Shown in pieces: positions 1 through 6,029 of a stretch of 7,498 nt of DNA. This DNA comes from Paludibacteraceae bacterium (GTDB taxonomy: Bacteria; Bacteroidota; Bacteroidia; Bacteroidales; Paludibacteraceae), in the NCBI GenBank assembly GCA_017550055.1, contig JAFYMM010000250.1, positions 1 to 7,498 on the forward strand, given 5' to 3'. Below the pieces are notes generated by a model. It had not been told where the DNA came from and made no database searches. It saw only the letters and a list, made by a program, of their open reading frames with translations. The position numbers and the translations under genes are program-made. Numbering within the stretch: the stretch's first letter is position 1; the number at the start of each line of letters is the position of its first letter.

Positions 1-432
1 AGTCCAAGCAAGCTTGACTTTGTTCTCACTTAAGCAAAAATTCAAATTTTATTTACAAGACAATTTATAGAAGTCCCCTAAGGCAATAAATTTGTCGCAA
101 ACAACAAAGGGTAAGATTCCTAACCTTGTCAACGATAAAACAGAAGCGACGACGACAAAGTCACAGAACATCTTACGCTCAGATGCTCTAATTGTTTATA
201 AAAATAATGTAAGCTAAAACCGTGTAAAAGTTTAACAAAACCTTGATTTAGCAACGGGATAATCATAAACAATGCACTCCTCAAAGAAATAGATACACTA
301 CTCCCATAGAGGACGAATTTTATGACTTGCTAAAAAGAATTAAGGTTCACATAGTTTTCAAAACAATTTTAATTGTTTAAACTTTACACATAATAGAATT
401 GATAGGAGAACGAATGACTACGTTCAACGATG
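1..432. other. Intergenic stretch with no recognised gene
   Basis: I see no gene I can name here on either strand. A canonical promoter at 433-463 reads leftward into this stretch, so it is probably transcribed as a leader, a small RNA or a decayed gene. The only short ORF with protein-like composition is on the minus strand at 49-171 (40 residues, rich in Val, Leu and Phe), listed separately. A near-perfect palindrome AAACAATTTTAATTGTTT lies at 361-378. An imperfect hairpin, AGTCCAAGC with GCTTGACT, sits at 1-19 at the edge. Neither is followed by a T-run that would make it a clear terminator. No tRNA or rRNA signature was recognised. Confidence 0.5.
49..171 (-). CDS. Possible 40-residue ORF, doubtful
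   Basis: A minus-strand ORF of 40 codons begins MFCDFVVVASVLSL and ends KLSCK before TAA. The frame stays open for eight more codons upstream of the ATG, back to a stop. It lies about 260 bases downstream of the leftward promoter at 433-463, so it could be transcribed. The composition (Val, Leu, Phe, few charges, two Cys) would suit a short membrane peptide or the tail of a decayed gene. I recognise no family, and short open frames are common by chance in such DNA. It is kept only because it is the sole protein-like frame downstream of that promoter. Confidence 0.15.
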   Translation of the reverse strand: MFCDFVVVASVLSLTRLGILPFVVCDKFIALGDFYKLSCK

Positions 433-463
433 CAAAGGTAGAATATTTTTTTGAAACTACAAA
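433..463 (-). promoter_or_regulatory. Canonical Bacteroidetes promoter firing leftward
   Basis: On the minus strand, TTTG (460-463) is followed after exactly 19 bases by TACCTTTG (433-440) and then C. This matches the Bacteroidetes sigma-ABfr consensus, TTTG-N19-TAnnTTTG, at every fixed position. It is the best promoter match I found in the window. Transcription would start near 425 and run toward position 1, away from pgk. No gene can be recognised between there and the window edge. Confidence 0.65.
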
Positions 464-504
464 ATATTTTCAGAAAATTTTAATAAATCTTTTTTGCAGT
501 TTAC

Positions 505-603
505 TTTATAGTATATTTATAGTATGTTTATCCTATATTTATGGTATATTTATCCTATGTTTATTGTATATTTATCCTATGTTTATAGTATATTTATGGT
601 ATG
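505..603. repeat. Nine tandem copies of an 11-bp AT-rich unit
   Basis: Nine head-to-tail units of exactly 11 bases follow the pattern TTTATnnTATR. They start at 505, 516, 527, 538, 549, 560, 571, 582 and 593. The two variable central bases are AG, AG, CC, GG, CC, TG, CC, AG and GG. The last base is A or G. A partial tenth copy (TTATAGG) follows at 604-610. The spacing is close to one helical turn, so the T-tracts fall on one face of the DNA. The 83-codon plus-strand frame spanning 399-650 is a by-product of this repeat, not a gene. Confidence 0.85.
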
Positions 604-629
604 TTATAGGTAAGGAGAGGATAAGTTAT

Positions 630-679
<50 letters not shown>

Positions 680-692
680 AATTGGTGTGAAC

Positions 693-728
693 AAAAAAAA
701 GCTGTGCTAAAATGATTTCAGCACAGCC
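693..728 (-). terminator. Intrinsic terminator of pgk
   Basis: Reading leftward, GCTGTGCT (727-720) pairs with AGCACAGC (708-701). The stem extends inward through a G-U pair and AAA/TTT to a loop of about three bases. It is followed at once by eight T (700-693). The G-U pair forms only in the minus-strand RNA; on the plus strand the same position would be an A-C mismatch. This supports leftward use, as the end of the hisG-pgk transcript 27 bases past the pgk stop codon. Confidence 0.85.
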
Positions 729-754
729 GTTTGTATTATTACTAAATAAATATT

Positions 755-2011
755 TTAGCCTTTGATAGCTGCTATACCTGGAAGCACTCGACCTTCGATT
801 GCTTCGAGGAGAGCACCACCACCAGTTGAAACGTAACTTACTTGATCAGCCAAACCGAATTTGTTAACACAAGCAACAGAGTCGCCACCACCTACGAGTG
901 AATAAGCTCCATTTTTAGTTGCTTCTACAATTGCTTCAGCTACAGCGCGAGAACCATTAGAGAAGTTGTCGAATTCGAATACGCCTGTTGGTCCATTCCA
1001 AAGAATAGTTTTAGAGGCTTTGATAACATTTGCAAATTTTTCCATTGTTTTTGGACCGATATCCATACCTTCCCAACCTTCTGGAATGTTCATTACATCA
1101 GCAAATTGAGCGTTGCAATCGTTTGAGAATCCGTCACCTACTTTTGCGTCGACAGCCAAAACGAGATTTACGCCATTTGCTTTGGCTTTTGCCATAAGTT
1201 CGAGTGCAAGATCGAGTTTGTCGTCTTCGCAGATTGATTGGCCAATTTTACCTCCTTGGGCTTTCATGAAGGTGTATGTCATGCCACCTGCCAAGATGAG
1301 ATTATCAACTTTTGTGAGAAGATTTTCGATAATTTCGATTTTAGAAGATACTTTTGAACCACCCATAATTGCAGTAAATGGACGCACTGTTTCAGACATA
1401 ACTTTTTCGACAGCAGTAACTTCTTTATTCATAAGATAACCGAACATTTTGTGGTCGGCATCGAAATAATCGGCAATAAGAGCAGTAGATGCGTGAGCAC
1501 GGTGAGCAGTACCGAATGCGTCGTTTACATAACAATCAGCGTATGAAGCAAGATGTTTTGCAAATTCTTTTTGCGATGCTTTAACTGCTTTTTTAGCAGC
1601 TGCTTTTTCTTCATCGGTTGCATCTTCGGCCAAACCGCGTGGTTTGCCTTCTTCTTCAGCATAGAAACGAAGATTTTCGAGAAGAAGAGCTTCGCCTGGT
1701 TTGAGAGCTGCACATGCTTCGTCGGCAGCATTGCAATCGTCAACAAATTTAACCTCTACACCAAGTGTTTTGCTAACGTGATCAACAATATGTTTCAATG
1801 AATATTTAGGATCTGGATTCTTTTTAGGACGACCCATATGCGATGCAATAATCAAACTACCGCCATCAGCCAATATTTTCTTTAAAGTTGGCATAGCAGC
1901 ACGAATACGAGTGTCATCAGTAATTACGAAATTTTCGTCTACTGGCACGTTGAAGTCAACGCGAACAAATGCTTTTTTACCAGCAAAATTAAAATTGTCA
2001 ATTGTCATCAT
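755..2011 (-). CDS. pgk: Phosphoglycerate kinase
   Basis: Cytosolic glycolytic enzyme that moves a phosphate from 1,3-bisphosphoglycerate to ADP, making ATP and 3-phosphoglycerate; reversible in gluconeogenesis. The 418 residues are the normal length for Bacteroidetes PGK. Visible signatures in order are VRVDFNVP (16-23), SHMGRPK (57-63), LLENLRF (110-116), NDAFGTAHRAHAS (163-175), GGSKVSSK (217-224), WNGPTGVFE (338-346) and GGGDS (374-378). Together they cover the substrate-binding N-domain and the nucleotide-binding C-domain. A Lys/Glu/Ala-rich stretch after EEEGKPRG (about 119-150) is, from memory, usual in Bacteroides PGKs. The protein starts with two Met codons (2011 and 2008) and either could be used; no Shine-Dalgarno site decides it. 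It lies 49 bases after hisG with no terminator between, so the two are probably cotranscribed. A perfect hairpin terminator follows. Confidence 0.98.
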   Translation of the reverse strand: MMTIDNFNFAGKKAFVRVDFNVPVDENFVITDDTRIRAAMPTLKKILADGGSLIIASHMGRPKKNPDPKYSLKHIVDHVSKTLGVEVKFVDDCNAADEACAALKPGEALLLENLRFYAEEEGKPRGLAEDATDEEKAAAKKAVKASQKEFAKHLASYADCYVNDAFGTAHRAHASTALIADYFDADHKMFGYLMNKEVTAVEKVMSETVRPFTAIMGGSKVSSKIEIIENLLTKVDNLILAGGMTYTFMKAQGGKIGQSICEDDKLDLALELMAKAKANGVNLVLAVDAKVGDGFSNDCNAQFADVMNIPEGWEGMDIGPKTMEKFANVIKASKTILWNGPTGVFEFDNFSNGSRAVAEAIVEATKNGAYSLVGGGDSVACVNKFGLADQVSYVSTGGGALLEAIEGRVLPGIAAIKG

Positions 2012-2060
2012 AATCTTATTATTTATTAGTTGTTAGTTATTAGCAAATTAACGTCTATTA

Positions 2061-2918
2061 TCAAAGTATCATTTTATCAATAGGGGAGATGAGAATTTCT
2101 TTCGACCCAAGTTCTTTAAGTCGTTCGAGAATATCCCAAAGACGCTTTTCATCCATCACAACAGAAACACTGACAAACTCGTCGTTTTGATAATGGCTCA
2201 GAGATGGACGATGCACAGATGGAAGTATGGCTATGATAGCATCTAAATTGCAGAGAGGCACATTCATTCGTACAAATTTCTTGCCAACTGCAGCTTGAAT
2301 GGCATCGATACGGAGCAAAAATTCATCGAGAATCATTCGATTAAGAGGCGAAATCGACTGAGTTGCAATCAATATAGCCTCTGAGGTCATAACAGTTTCG
2401 ACCTCTTTAAGATTCTCGCTCATTAGCGCTGTGCCAGAATATACTCTATCGCAAATAGCATCGGCAATTCCTACTTTAGGTGCCATATATACATGCTCAC
2501 GCATCAAGCGAGTCGTAGCTTTCACGCCATGTGATTTCAAGAATCGAGATAATAATTCAGGATAAGGTGTAGCAATACTTTTGCCTGCAAACCACTCTAT
2601 GCCACGATATTTTGCATCGCGTGGAATGGCAAGAGATAGTGTCGAACGATTAAATCCAAGACGTTTTATTATACAATTATCTGGTGTTCCTGCTTGACGT
2701 GCAAGATATTCGCCACAAATACCAACATCAACAATACCCAATGCTACAAATTCAGGAATACGATCTTTTTCAATAAATAATACTTCGGCAGGAAAATTTG
2801 AAGAACGCACAAGCATTGGATTTGCTTCTCTTACCGAGAGTTTTACACCAACAGAGTCAAGCAATTCAAGCGACTCTTGGTTCATGCGCCCTCTTGATTG
2901 TATAGCGATACGTAACAT
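2061..2918 (-). CDS. hisG: ATP phosphoribosyltransferase, long form
   Basis: Catalyses the first step of histidine synthesis, joining ATP and PRPP to give phosphoribosyl-ATP. At 285 residues it is the long, homohexameric type that needs no HisZ. Residues 1-205 form the two catalytic lobes: RGRM near 9-12, SSNFPAEVLFIEKDRIP at 39-55, GIVDVGICGE at 61-70, and the PRPP region APKVGIADAICDRVYSGTAL at 146-165. Residues from about 212 form the ACT-like regulatory domain that binds histidine for feedback inhibition, ending in the typical ILISPIDKMIL. The PRPP loop is unusual. The common D-x-V-S-T/S-G-x-T-L reads DRVYSGTAL, and the usual G-S-V-E just before it reads EHVY. The overall fold signature is still clear. 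hisD and hisC are not next door; pgk follows instead. A good promoter lies 71 bases upstream of the start codon. Confidence 0.95.
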   Translation of the reverse strand: MLRIAIQSRGRMNQESLELLDSVGVKLSVREANPMLVRSSNFPAEVLFIEKDRIPEFVALGIVDVGICGEYLARQAGTPDNCIIKRLGFNRSTLSLAIPRDAKYRGIEWFAGKSIATPYPELLSRFLKSHGVKATTRLMREHVYMAPKVGIADAICDRVYSGTALMSENLKEVETVMTSEAILIATQSISPLNRMILDEFLLRIDAIQAAVGKKFVRMNVPLCNLDAIIAILPSVHRPSLSHYQNDEFVSVSVVMDEKRLWDILERLKELGSKEILISPIDKMIL

Positions 2919-2988
2919 TTAGAATGATGAATAGTTGTTAATAAATTATCTATTGCCCATTTTGCATTAAAGAGCAACGATTATTCTG

Positions 2989-3020
2989 CAAAGTTAACAA
3001 AAAAGAAATAAACTTGCAAT
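2989..3020 (-). promoter_or_regulatory. Promoter of hisG-pgk
   Basis: On the minus strand, ATTG (3020-3017) is followed after 20 bases by TAACTTTG (2996-2989) and C. The -7 element is a perfect TAnnTTTG, and the -33 element matches three of four bases. The start of transcription would be near 2980, giving hisG a leader of about 60 bases. It sits just downstream of the lipoprotein gene's terminator, so hisG starts as an independent unit. Confidence 0.6.
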
Positions 3021-3040
3021 ATTTTGTAATATTTTTAACA

Positions 3041-3077
3041 AAAAAAATAGAGATTATCTATTTGAATAGATAATCTC
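3041..3077 (-). terminator. Intrinsic terminator of the small lipoprotein gene
   Basis: A perfect 12-bp stem, GAGATTATCTAT (3077-3066 on the minus strand) with its complement (3061-3050), encloses a 4-base loop. After TA comes a run of seven T (3047-3041). It lies 30 bases past the stop codon of the lipoprotein gene and separates that gene from hisG. Confidence 0.85.
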
Positions 3078-3107
3078 CATAGCCTAATGAAGTTAGAAAA
3101 TTCGTAA

Positions 3108-3311
3108 TTATTCAGCAACTACTTCTTCTACAACTTCAGCAACTACTGTATCAGCAACTACTTCAGCAACAGTTGTGTCTACAGCTGCAACTTCTTCAAC
3201 TGCAACTACATCTTCTACTACTGGAGCTTCTTCAGTTTTAGCTTCTTTATTACCGCAAGATGCGAATGCTACAGCTGTAGCAACAGCAAAAAACAATACT
3301 AATTTTTTCAT
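3108..3311 (-). CDS. Small acidic Val/Glu/Ala-rich lipoprotein
   Basis: A 67-residue exported lipoprotein. A Lys-Lys start and hydrophobic core (residues 4-17) lead to a lipobox-like FASC with the lipidated Cys at 19. The mature part is only 49 residues. After Lys25 it has no basic residue and consists almost entirely of Val, Glu, Asp, Ala and Thr (14 acidic residues and 16 Val), in a loose AEVV/VVEE pattern. NKEAK directly after the Cys resembles the Lys-acidic surface-export signals of some Bacteroidetes lipoproteins, but the match is loose. The DNA carries a repeat of about 12 bases (TCAGCAACTACT on the plus strand, near 3112, 3136 and 3151), so its length may vary by slippage. Function is unknown. 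From memory, similar tiny V/E-rich lipoproteins occur in other Bacteroidales. It has its own promoter and terminator, so it is monocistronic. Confidence 0.85.
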   Translation of the reverse strand: MKKLVLFFAVATAVAFASCGNKEAKTEEAPVVEDVVAVEEVAAVDTTVAEVVADTVVAEVVEEVVAE

Positions 3312-3348
3312 TTTTTGATATATTAAAAATATTAAACAATAACGGGTG

Positions 3349-3356
3349 CAAAATTA
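3349..3356 (-). promoter_or_regulatory. -7 promoter element of the lipoprotein gene
   Basis: The minus strand reads TAATTTTG followed by C, a perfect match to the Bacteroidetes -7 element, 37 bases upstream of the lipoprotein start codon. No good TTTG stands at the usual spacing; the nearest, at 3369-3372, is only 12 bases away. Confidence 0.45.
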
Positions 3357-3400
3357 CAACTTTTTTTTCAAATAATACACATATATTCAACTTTTTTTTG

Positions 3401-3408
3401 TTATTTTG
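3401..3408 (+). promoter_or_regulatory. Possible -7 promoter element of tldD
   Basis: TTATTTTG followed by C matches TAnnTTTG with one mismatch, and it lies 32 bases upstream of the tldD start codon. No clear -33 element is seen. It would form a divergent pair with the lipoprotein promoter in the 129-base spacer. Confidence 0.3.
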
Positions 3409-3440
3409 CAAATAAAAAATAATAATCGACCAAAAAAGAC

Positions 3441-4868
3441 ATGAATTCCTTAGATTTTAACGCTCAACTCTCAAATTTCAACGTAACTCTCAACGACTTA
3501 CAACATATAATCGCCACTGCAATGGAACGTGGTGCAACCTATGCCGACATATATTTTGAACACGCATATTCCAATAATGTTCGACTTATTGACAACAATG
3601 TTGACAATGCTTCGTCGCATATTGAATACGGAGCAGGTGTACGCGTCGTTGTTGGCGACCAAACTGGCTACGCTTACACCGAAACTGCGACCGTTGATGA
3701 CCTGCTAAAAGCGGCTCGCACAGCAAATCGCATTGCTTCGAATGGCGAAAAATATAACAATGTAAATATTCACGAACTCAAATCGCCTAACCGCTACCCT
3801 ATCTTACAACATTGGGAAGATAAAACTTTGCTAGACCGCAAACCTTGGCTCGAAAAACTCAACAATCGTATATTTGAACTTGATTCGAGAGTCAAAAAAG
3901 TTGCTATCACACAAGGCGATGGCACAAGCGACATACTTTTTTTCAATTCAGAAGGAGCCATCTTTGCCGACCGAATTCCTATTGCAATGTTATCGGCTAC
4001 ATGCGTAATGGAAGATGAAAATGGACGCAGAGAACAAGCTGGCAGCTCTCGTTCATTTCATATGGGATATGAGTTTCTAACAGAAGAACTCATTGAAGAA
4101 TTAGCACAAGAAGTAGTATCTCGCACAGCCATTCTATTTGAAGCCATTAAACCTAAAGGCGGAGAAATGCCCGTGGTCATGGGAGCTGGAGGGTCAGGAA
4201 TATTACTACATGAAGCCATAGGCCATGCCTTCGAGGCCGACTTCAACCGATTGGGGACAAGCATTTTCAGCGATAAATTGGGCAAAATAATTTGCAACCC
4301 ACTCATCAATGTAGTCGACGACGGAACTATACCTCACAATCGTGGCTCTATCAATTTCGACGACGAAGGCATTGAGGGTCAAAAAACTTATATCGTTGCC
4401 GAAGGTCGACTCAACTCTTACCTGCACGACCGCATTTCAGCCCGCCACTATGGCGTTGCACCTACAGGCAACGGACGTCGCGAATCTTTCCGCTACACGC
4501 CAATGCCTCGTATGCGAGCCACATATATGGAGGCTGGACCACATACCGAAGAAGAGATGATTGCCAACGTGAAACAAGGTGTATATGTCGATGTTTTTTC
4601 AAACGGGCAAGTACAAATCGGTGCTGGCGACTTCACTTTCTATGTCAAATCAGGCTGGCTAATCGAAAATGGACGCTTAACAACTCCAATAAAAGATATA
4701 AACATCATCGGCAATGGCCCTGAAGCCCTCGCGGCAATATCAATGGTCGGAAATAATCCTAAAATAGATAACGGTACATGGACATGCGGCAAAGAAGGAC
4801 AAAGTTGCGCAGTAACATGCGGTATGCCAAGCGTTTTAGTTAACAAACTCACTGTTGGAGGAGAATAA
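3441..4868 (+). CDS. tldD: TldD-family zinc metalloprotease
   Basis: A member of the TldD/PmbA (MEROPS U62) family. In characterised bacteria, TldD works with TldE (PmbA) in the cytosol as a protease that unfolds and degrades peptides, including matured microcins and the CcdA antitoxin. Length, 475 residues, is normal. The zinc site is intact: HEAIGH (257-262) gives the HExxxH helix, and Cys449 in WTCGKEGQ gives the third ligand. Other family marks are an N-terminal domain with YADIYFEH (34-41), the catalytic-domain entry MPVVMGAGGSGILLHEA (243-259), and GNGRRES at 343-349. The ATG at 3441 follows an A-rich stretch as is usual here, with no alternative Met nearby. No tldE lies beside it; a terminator comes straight after the stop codon, so its partner must be elsewhere if it has one. 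Confidence 0.95.
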   Translation: MNSLDFNAQLSNFNVTLNDLQHIIATAMERGATYADIYFEHAYSNNVRLIDNNVDNASSHIEYGAGVRVVVGDQTGYAYTETATVDDLLKAARTANRIASNGEKYNNVNIHELKSPNRYPILQHWEDKTLLDRKPWLEKLNNRIFELDSRVKKVAITQGDGTSDILFFNSEGAIFADRIPIAMLSATCVMEDENGRREQAGSSRSFHMGYEFLTEELIEELAQEVVSRTAILFEAIKPKGGEMPVVMGAGGSGILLHEAIGHAFEADFNRLGTSIFSDKLGKIICNPLINVVDDGTIPHNRGSINFDDEGIEGQKTYIVAEGRLNSYLHDRISARHYGVAPTGNGRRESFRYTPMPRMRATYMEAGPHTEEEMIANVKQGVYVDVFSNGQVQIGAGDFTFYVKSGWLIENGRLTTPIKDINIIGNGPEALAAISMVGNNPKIDNGTWTCGKEGQSCAVTCGMPSVLVNKLTVGGE

Positions 4869-4910
4869 AAAAACAAGAGGGATTTCTATTGAAAATCCCT
4901 CTTCTTTTTT
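4867..4910. terminator. Bidirectional terminator between tldD and the YiiX-like gene
   Basis: A perfect 11-bp stem, AAGAGGGATTT (4875-4885) with AAATCCCTCTT (4893-4903), encloses a 7-base loop. On the plus strand it is followed by C and six T (4905-4910). On the minus strand it is followed by G and seven T (complement of 4873-4867). It therefore suits both convergent transcripts: tldD from the left and the six-gene run from the right. Confidence 0.85.
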
Positions 4911-4923
4911 ATCCTCACTTTTA

Positions 4924-5538
4924 TTATCTCACAAATTTCAACTTTTTCGATTTAAATACATCCACTGGTGCAACAGCATATTGCTCCATATCAATACCTC
5001 TCTCTTTCATCGCTCTCTTCAACTTTGGCAAACGATGCAAACCTAATATCAAATAATCCTCTATCTGCTTCGGTTTACAAAGTTCTATTCCTAACTGATT
5101 AAGATAAATATCATAAATCAACTCTGAACAATAAAACTTCCCATTATCAAACCGAAAAGCCAAATCATAAGGCATGCCCAAATAATGGCTATATTCTATT
5201 TTTATATCTTCTATTTCAGGACGTTTATGCCAATATTTACCACCCTTCCCTCTGGCGATAAACTTACCCAAAGGTGTAAGAACTAAAGTCTTTTGCGTTT
5301 CAAGCACATAAGGCTTACCTCCTTTCATCACCACAACCCCGCAATGCGTAATCGTTGAGCGAGTTCCCTTTTTTATCAGTGGCGATTGTTGCGACAATGA
5401 TGTTTGAAATATCACATCTCCCTCTCGCACATTTTCTATAGGGCCATCAGTTGCTGTAACCATTTCTACTACTATAGAACGAAACGGATATCCCACAACA
5501 CACAAAACAACGCCTAGTATAATAAATATTTTTTTCAT
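4924..5538 (-). CDS. YiiX-like permuted papain-fold amidase (DUF830 / C92 family)
   Basis: A predicted cysteine hydrolase of the circularly permuted NlpC/P60 superfamily (YaeF/YiiX, PF05708, MEROPS C92). Members are thought to cut amide bonds in cell-wall peptides or lipid-linked substrates; the substrate here is unknown. Counted from the ATG at 5538, it has 204 residues. Positions 4-19 are a hydrophobic signal or anchor, so it acts outside the cytosol. REGDVIFQ (38-45) begins the fold. THCGVV puts the catalytic His at 65, with an acidic partner at Glu80. The catalytic Cys is 137 in FYCSELIYDIY, after GMPYDLAF (121-128). A TTG two codons upstream (5544) would only add Met-Ile; ATG with MKK is more likely. 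It is the last gene of the leftward run, 9 bases after the membrane protein gene, and is followed by a terminator. Confidence 0.85.
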   Translation of the reverse strand: MKKIFIILGVVLCVVGYPFRSIVVEMVTATDGPIENVREGDVIFQTSLSQQSPLIKKGTRSTITHCGVVVMKGGKPYVLETQKTLVLTPLGKFIARGKGGKYWHKRPEIEDIKIEYSHYLGMPYDLAFRFDNGKFYCSELIYDIYLNQLGIELCKPKQIEDYLILGLHRLPKLKRAMKERGIDMEQYAVAPVDVFKSKKLKFVR

Positions 5539-5547
5539 AATCAAATT

Positions 5548-6027
5548 TTAACACTTTTTCCAAATAATTCTCTTCACACCCCAATTCAGCAACAACACAA
5601 GCAAATAAATCGCAACAAAGATAACAAGATTCACCACATAATATTCCGACCAACCCTCGCTATAATGAGGCAAATCGGTTGGCAAATTAAGTCGCTCTCC
5701 CAAAGCCCAAAGGTCATCCACACATAAGTCAAACGCCACCTCTGCATTTATCACCCCATACCTATTCCACAACCATACACCCAACCACACAAACGGCACG
5801 TTATAAAGCACAGTCACAATCAACACCACCAACCTACTCATCGAGAATCCCTGTATCATCTTCCTAACCGCAACATAGCAAACCGAAAACGACGACACAA
5901 CCAACACCACATATTGCGCATATAAGTTCACATACACACACGCCTCCTTATATGTCCATCCAAACAATCCTGCAATCAACTCAAGAAGAGCACAACAAGC
6001 CTCAAAAATAAGCCCTATAATATACAT
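5548..6027 (-). CDS. Four-helix membrane protein of unknown function
   Basis: A 159-residue integral membrane protein that I cannot assign to a named family. Four hydrophobic segments are visible: about 2-23, 34-54, 65-87 and 129-150. A polar loop at 88-128 contains a conserved-looking stretch, LWALGERLNLPTDLPHYSEG (106-125). The C-terminus is basic (VKRIIWKKC). Positive charges after segment 2 (RK at 55-56) and at the C-terminus suggest both of those ends are cytosolic. It starts 2 bases after the stop codon of the preceding gene and ends 9 bases before the YiiX-like gene, so the three are almost certainly one transcript. Its role may be tied to the envelope enzymes around it, but that rests on position alone. 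Confidence 0.8.
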   Translation of the reverse strand: MYIIGLIFEACCALLELIAGLFGWTYKEACVYVNLYAQYVVLVVSSFSVCYVAVRKMIQGFSMSRLVVLIVTVLYNVPFVWLGVWLWNRYGVINAEVAFDLCVDDLWALGERLNLPTDLPHYSEGWSEYYVVNLVIFVAIYLLVLLLNWGVKRIIWKKC

Positions 6028-6029
6028 AT

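Noticed and set aside
1..19. Imperfect hairpin AGTCCAAGC/GCTTGACT at the left edge
   Set aside because: It has a bulge and a 2-base loop and is cut by the window edge, so a terminator or repeat element cannot be claimed.
1113..1801. Opposite-strand and out-of-frame ORFs inside pgk (for example 1113-1439 and 1553-1801 on plus, 1525-1746 on minus)
   Set aside because: They are shadows of a fully recognisable pgk frame and match no family.
2012..2060. Possible pgk promoter in the hisG-pgk spacer (TTAATTTG)
   Set aside because: It has one mismatch to the -7 consensus and no -33 element at the right distance; the nearest TTTG is only 10 bases upstream.
4058..4876. Several ORFs of 72-83 codons within or across the end of tldD
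   Set aside because: They overlap an intact, well-conserved tldD and show no domain; the one at 4640-4876 also crosses the terminator.
4855..5046. Plus-strand 63-codon frame across the tldD-YiiX junction
   Set aside because: It runs through the terminator hairpin and antisense to the YiiX-like gene, with no protein-like motif.
5447..5653. Minus-strand 68-codon frame spanning the junction of the membrane protein and YiiX-like genes
   Set aside because: It overlaps both real genes in another frame; its Cys-rich sequence is an artefact of the shifted reading.
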